A stretch of 64,000 nt of DNA from Rhodocyclaceae bacterium (GTDB lineage Bacteria > Pseudomonadota > Gammaproteobacteria > Burkholderiales > Rhodocyclaceae): contig JADJAS010000004.1 of NCBI GenBank assembly GCA_016704145.1, forward strand, positions 1 to 64,000, written 5' to 3'. Under the pieces are notes generated by a model. That model did no database searches. It worked only from the letters and a program-made list of their open reading frames with translations, and was not told where the DNA came from. Each line of letters starts with the position of its first letter. Positions within the stretch are counted from its first letter, which is position 1. Shown in pieces: positions 60,825-64,000 of the stretch. A program made the translations under genes and the position numbers.

Positions 60825-63293
60825 ATGAGCACACTTACCCGTCGGCGGTTTTCGAGCCGCGTCATCCCGACGCTTCTCGCCAGCGCCTTTGGCGCCGGCA
60901 TGACACCAGTATTCGCGCAGGGCGCGCCGGCCCTGGAGGAAATCGTCATTACCGCCCAGAAGCGGTCCGAAAATCTCCAGGACGTGCCGATTTCCGTGGT
61001 GTCCTTCGACGCCAAGGCGCTCGAGAAGAAGGGTGTCGTCGTCCTGTCGGACATCAACGACGGCTCGGTACCCGGCCTCAGCCTGGCGCCGTATCCAGGC
61101 AGCAGCGATTTCTTCTTTCCCAGCTTCCGCGGCATCACGACCAACACGGCCTTCATCAGCGGCCCCAGCCCGATCGCCGTTCATATCAACGGCGTCTATC
61201 AGTCGCAATTGGTGGGACTCAACAACCCGGCCGCCGACCTCGAGCGCATCGAGGTGCTGAAGGGGCCGCAGGGCGTGCTGTCCGGTCGCAATGCCACCGG
61301 CGGCGCCATCAACATTCACACCGCCAAGCCCGAGTTGGGCAGTTTCGGCTTCAAGCAGCAATTCACCGTCGCCGAGCGCGACCAGTTCCTGTCCAAAACC
61401 TCCGTCAATCTGCCGGTGGGCGAAACTTTTGCCGCCAAGCTGGCCTACGTCACCAACTCGCGAGACAACGAAGGCGTCAAGAACTCCGCGCCCGGCGGCT
61501 ACCAGTTCGGCGAACGTAAGGCCGATGCCGTGCGTGTCGACCTGCGCTGGCAGCCTTCGTCGAACATCACGGTTGATTACGGCTACGACTATTCGCTGGC
61601 CAAGGGTCATGACACGCCGGTGCAGTGCCTTTATCCGGGTTATGGCGCTTACGCCAGTTGGGGTGCAAAGCTGTCCGATTTCCTGGCCGATCCGCGCGTT
61701 CAGCAGTTCGTCGACGGCTGTTCGCCGAAGAAGCTGACCCGGCTCTATGCGCCCTACGACTGGCAGAAGAATCGCAACAAGTCCGAAGGCCATACGCTGA
61801 ACGTCGACTGGAAAGTCAGTCCGACGCTGACGGTGCGCTCCATCACCGGTTACCGGGAGATCGATACCCGCAATAACTACAACTACGCGGTCTATGCCGG
61901 TGGCGCCGTGCTGCGTTCGGACAGCGGACCGTTCACCCTCACCAACGTGCCGGGCATCGGCACCCTGCAACTTGGCCATCCGGTCGAACTGTACAACGAG
62001 TCCTTCTCGCAGGAGTTCCAGTTCCTTGGCGACATCGCCAAGAACCTGAAGTACACCGCCGGCTTGTATTACTCGACGGAAAAGGGTCATCAGGACTCGG
62101 GACCCAACGTCGGCCAGTACATGGCCGACCTGGGGTTCTACGGCGCCTACATCGGCGTTCCCCCGGTGGCTGGTACCGACACGGTGGGGATCGATCAGAA
62201 GGGCCTCCATTCGGCGAAGAGCGACTCGTTGGCGTTGTTCGGCCAGGTCAGTTGGTCGCCCGAGATGTTCGGTGGCAAGCTCGAAGTGGTACCCGGCCTG
62301 CGCTTCACCCGTGATCACCGCTGGGTGAATGGCTACAACACCGGCTGGACCAACACCTACGTCGTCAACCCGACCGGCTTGAATTCGGCCACGGTGGTTT
62401 CGACCATCCCGGGTGCCCCCGGGCTTGGCTTTGCCAGCGCCGCGGGCGATCGTCGCGACTCGAAGACGACGCCGTCGCTGTCCCTGAACTACCATTGGGA
62501 CAAGGACCTGATGACCTATGTGAAGTACTCCAAGGGCTACACCGGCGGCGGCTTCGATCCTGTCTCCGGTCCGGCGTCGGCCGCGATCTTCAGCAAGGGC
62601 TACAGTCCGGAAACCATCAAGTCGGTCGAACTGGGTCTGAAGAGCGAGTTGCTGAACAAACGCTTGCGCACCAACATCGCCGTGTTCCAGAGCAAGTTCG
62701 ACAACGAACAGAAGAGCACGGCCCAGCCCGGCGGCGGCTGGGCGGTCGAAAACGTGGGCGGCTCCACCTACAAGGGTCTGGAACTCGATCTGACGGCGGC
62801 GGTGACCGAGAGCCTGCGGGTGACGGCCAGCTACGCATCCTTGAGTCACGACTACGACAAGTGGATGGACAACAACCCGACGTCGCCTACTTTTGGGCAG
62901 GATCTGGCCAACCGCCGCAAGTTGATCGTGCCGAAGAACGATTACTCGATCACCGTCGACTATCGGTTCCCGAACTTTGGTCTGCCCGGTCGGCTGGATG
63001 GCACGGTGTCCTACTCGCATCGCGACGATTTCTCGACACCGCTCAACCTGGCCATCCCGAACGTGAAGCGCTACAGCACAACGCCGGCCTTCCACGTGGT
63101 CAATGCCCGCCTGGCGCTGTCGCGCATCAAGGTGGCGCCGGAAGGCAAGGGGTCGCTCACCGTCGCGCTGTGGGGCAAGAACCTGACCAACGAGAAGTAT
63201 CTGACCCTGGCCTTCGGCGGCTGGACCAACGATAGTTCCGGAAGCTGGGGCGAGCCGCGCACGGTCGGCATGGACCTCATCTACCAGTATTGA
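60825..63293 (+). CDS. TonB-dependent receptor
   Basis: 822 residues from ATG 60825, 8 nt after AAGGAG; ATG 60819 is only 2 nt from it. Signal peptide (TRRRFSSRVIPTLLASAFGA to VFAQ) with an RR-x-F Tat-like start. Plug domain EEIVITAQKRSENLQDVPIS, RIEVLKGPQGVLSGRNATGG and AINIHTAKP, then a 22-strand barrel ending in aromatic MDLIYQY. Imports a bulky or scarce substrate across the outer membrane using TonB-ExbBD energy; the neighbours suggest the pathway's hydrophobic substrate rather than iron. Own leader and terminator. Confidence 0.93.
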   Translation: MSTLTRRRFSSRVIPTLLASAFGAGMTPVFAQGAPALEEIVITAQKRSENLQDVPISVVSFDAKALEKKGVVVLSDINDGSVPGLSLAPYPGSSDFFFPSFRGITTNTAFISGPSPIAVHINGVYQSQLVGLNNPAADLERIEVLKGPQGVLSGRNATGGAINIHTAKPELGSFGFKQQFTVAERDQFLSKTSVNLPVGETFAAKLAYVTNSRDNEGVKNSAPGGYQFGERKADAVRVDLRWQPSSNITVDYGYDYSLAKGHDTPVQCLYPGYGAYASWGAKLSDFLADPRVQQFVDGCSPKKLTRLYAPYDWQKNRNKSEGHTLNVDWKVSPTLTVRSITGYREIDTRNNYNYAVYAGGAVLRSDSGPFTLTNVPGIGTLQLGHPVELYNESFSQEFQFLGDIAKNLKYTAGLYYSTEKGHQDSGPNVGQYMADLGFYGAYIGVPPVAGTDTVGIDQKGLHSAKSDSLALFGQVSWSPEMFGGKLEVVPGLRFTRDHRWVNGYNTGWTNTYVVNPTGLNSATVVSTIPGAPGLGFASAAGDRRDSKTTPSLSLNYHWDKDLMTYVKYSKGYTGGGFDPVSGPASAAIFSKGYSPETIKSVELGLKSELLNKRLRTNIAVFQSKFDNEQKSTAQPGGGWAVENVGGSTYKGLELDLTAAVTESLRVTASYASLSHDYDKWMDNNPTSPTFGQDLANRRKLIVPKNDYSITVDYRFPNFGLPGRLDGTVSYSHRDDFSTPLNLAIPNVKRYSTTPAFHVVNARLALSRIKVAPEGKGSLTVALWGKNLTNEKYLTLAFGGWTNDSSGSWGEPRTVGMDLIYQY

Positions 63294-63311
63294 TCAGACC
63301 CGATGGCGATC

Positions 63312-63347
63312 GGGCGGCCCGCGTTCCCCGGGGCCGCCCTTTTTTTT
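63312..63347 (+). terminator. Rho-independent terminator after the TonB receptor
   Basis: GGGCGGCCC (63312-63320), 10-nt loop, GGGCCGCCC (63331-63339), then eight T. It sits 18 bp after the receptor stop. Confidence 0.93.
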
Positions 63348-63358
63348 CCAGAATTGAA

Positions 63359-64000
63359 ATGATCGGCGACGTCACACAGCCAAGCCGGGGCAGTCCCCCG
63401 ACGAATCCGGCCGGCCACGCACCCTGGCGCCGGCCCGGCTCGGTGCGCCGAACTTCGTCGATCGATGTCACCTGGCCGGAAGGGTCTGGTGGTCCCATGC
63501 ACTTCGATGGCCGCTGCCGGGACATCATCACAGCATCAAACGGCGGCGAGCCAGTGACGCTGGCGGAAGATGCCGTGCGGGCGACCATGGCGTTCGACCG
63601 AACCATCGCGGCGATCGAGAGCATGCCGGCGCGACCGAACATCGGCGTCCTGATCGGCATCGACGGCGGCCGGCTGCGCCATTACCTCAGCGATGCCATC
63701 CGCGAGGATCGCCGCGCGGGCAATCCTTTGTATCAGTTGCTGGACGACCTGGTCGGCGCCAGTCTGGTGGGCCCGTGGGCCTGGTCGCGCTGGACGCCGG
63801 AATGGCGCCGGCGTTACTTTCCCGATGATGAGGAACAGGCGCGCGCATTGCGAAAAAAAAGGATGGAAGGCGTCTGCACCGGATTCCGGACCGGCTCGAG
63901 CGCTTTCGACGACGTCTGGGGGCGCGACCAAAGCTGTCATCCGGTCGGCCAACTGCATCACCCCGACGATCCGGCCGGCTGGCACGCGCTGCCCATGCTG
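63359..64000 (+). CDS. DUF2889 protein (3' truncated by window end)
   Basis: An open frame of 214 codons runs from ATG 63359 to the right edge with no stop. Text such as RRTSSIDVTWPEG and FDGRCRDIITA near residues 30-60 matches DUF2889 proteins, which often start with an arginine-rich RRT-SIDxxWP segment. A more distant member lies at 32344-33120. ATG 63503 (MHFDGRC) would be a later start but would cut the conserved region. The C-terminal CTH-type block is not reached unless it lies at HPVGQLHHP or beyond the window. Function unknown. Confidence 0.75.
   Translation, partial: MIGDVTQPSRGSPPTNPAGHAPWRRPGSVRRTSSIDVTWPEGSGGPMHFDGRCRDIITASNGGEPVTLAEDAVRATMAFDRTIAAIESMPARPNIGVLIGIDGGRLRHYLSDAIREDRRAGNPLYQLLDDLVGASLVGPWAWSRWTPEWRRRYFPDDEEQARALRKKRMEGVCTGFRTGSSAFDDVWGRDQSCHPVGQLHHPDDPAGWHALPML

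Noticed and set aside
60798..63095. 765-codon open frame on the minus strand
   Set aside because: It lies opposite the TonB receptor, whose plug and barrel motifs are unambiguous, and its translation has no recognisable domain.

Overview
The window is about 64 kb of GC-rich DNA whose gene content and layout fit a Betaproteobacterium, perhaps a Rhodocyclales/Sterolibacterium-like degrader. That placement is an inference from gene families; there is no rRNA or other phylogenetic marker here. Three parts can be seen. (1) Positions 1-6033 hold the end of a mobile element or prophage: a giant multidomain polyvalent-type protein, now split by a probable one-base deletion near 664. It abuts the 3' end of a tRNA-Leu(CAG) gene (6187-6271, minus strand), a typical integration site. 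(2) Next comes a short core segment: tRNA-Leu with its promoter and terminator, then rnr (RNase R). (3) From about 8.5 kb to the end runs a large accessory catabolic region.

The catabolic region looks like a CoA-thioester degradation pathway for a hydrophobic, probably branched or alicyclic/polycyclic compound (steroid-, terpenoid- or alkyl-aromatic-like). It holds two acyl-CoA synthetases, eight acyl-CoA dehydrogenases (three as adjacent pairs of unlike subunits), five class III (CaiB/BaiF) CoA-transferases, two crotonase-fold proteins, a pair of MaoC-type hydratase subunits, five SDR dehydrogenases, four luciferase-like flavin oxidoreductases, a nitronate-monooxygenase-like enzyme, a three-subunit molybdenum hydroxylase, a CoxG-like protein, an amidohydrolase, an orphan ETF beta subunit and two DUF2889 proteins. 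No thiolase and no ETF alpha gene are present, so the pathway is incomplete in this window.

Layout: a LysR regulator (minus) is divergent from a seven-gene operon (9614-15333), followed by an RND tripartite efflux system (15511-21170). A minus-strand set (CoxG-like protein and an acyl-CoA dehydrogenase pair, 21186-24205) diverges from a long plus-strand cluster (24503-38458) that is interrupted by an IS1595-type element at 34390-35433. EtfB, a small ORF and the nitronate-monooxygenase-like gene (38528-40737, minus) diverge from the molybdenum hydroxylase/flavin oxidoreductase/CoA-transferase/MFS cluster (40939-48506). A minus-strand regulatory block (small membrane protein, AraC-type and LuxR-type regulators, 48527 to about 51193) diverges from the final plus-strand cluster (51446-60682: SDR, acyl-CoA dehydrogenases, acyl-CoA synthetases). 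That cluster is followed by a TonB-dependent receptor with its own terminator and a truncated DUF2889 gene running off the end. Uptake (TonB receptor, MFS), activation, beta-oxidation-like steps, efflux and three regulators are therefore all present.

The most notable small-scale signals are: a 23-bp intergenic motif repeated three times behind catabolic genes; an IS insertion whose 8-bp target duplication contains the start codon of the downstream CoA-transferase; a tRNA-Leu promoter lying over the rnr start codon; and a perfect palindrome just upstream of the amidohydrolase gene.
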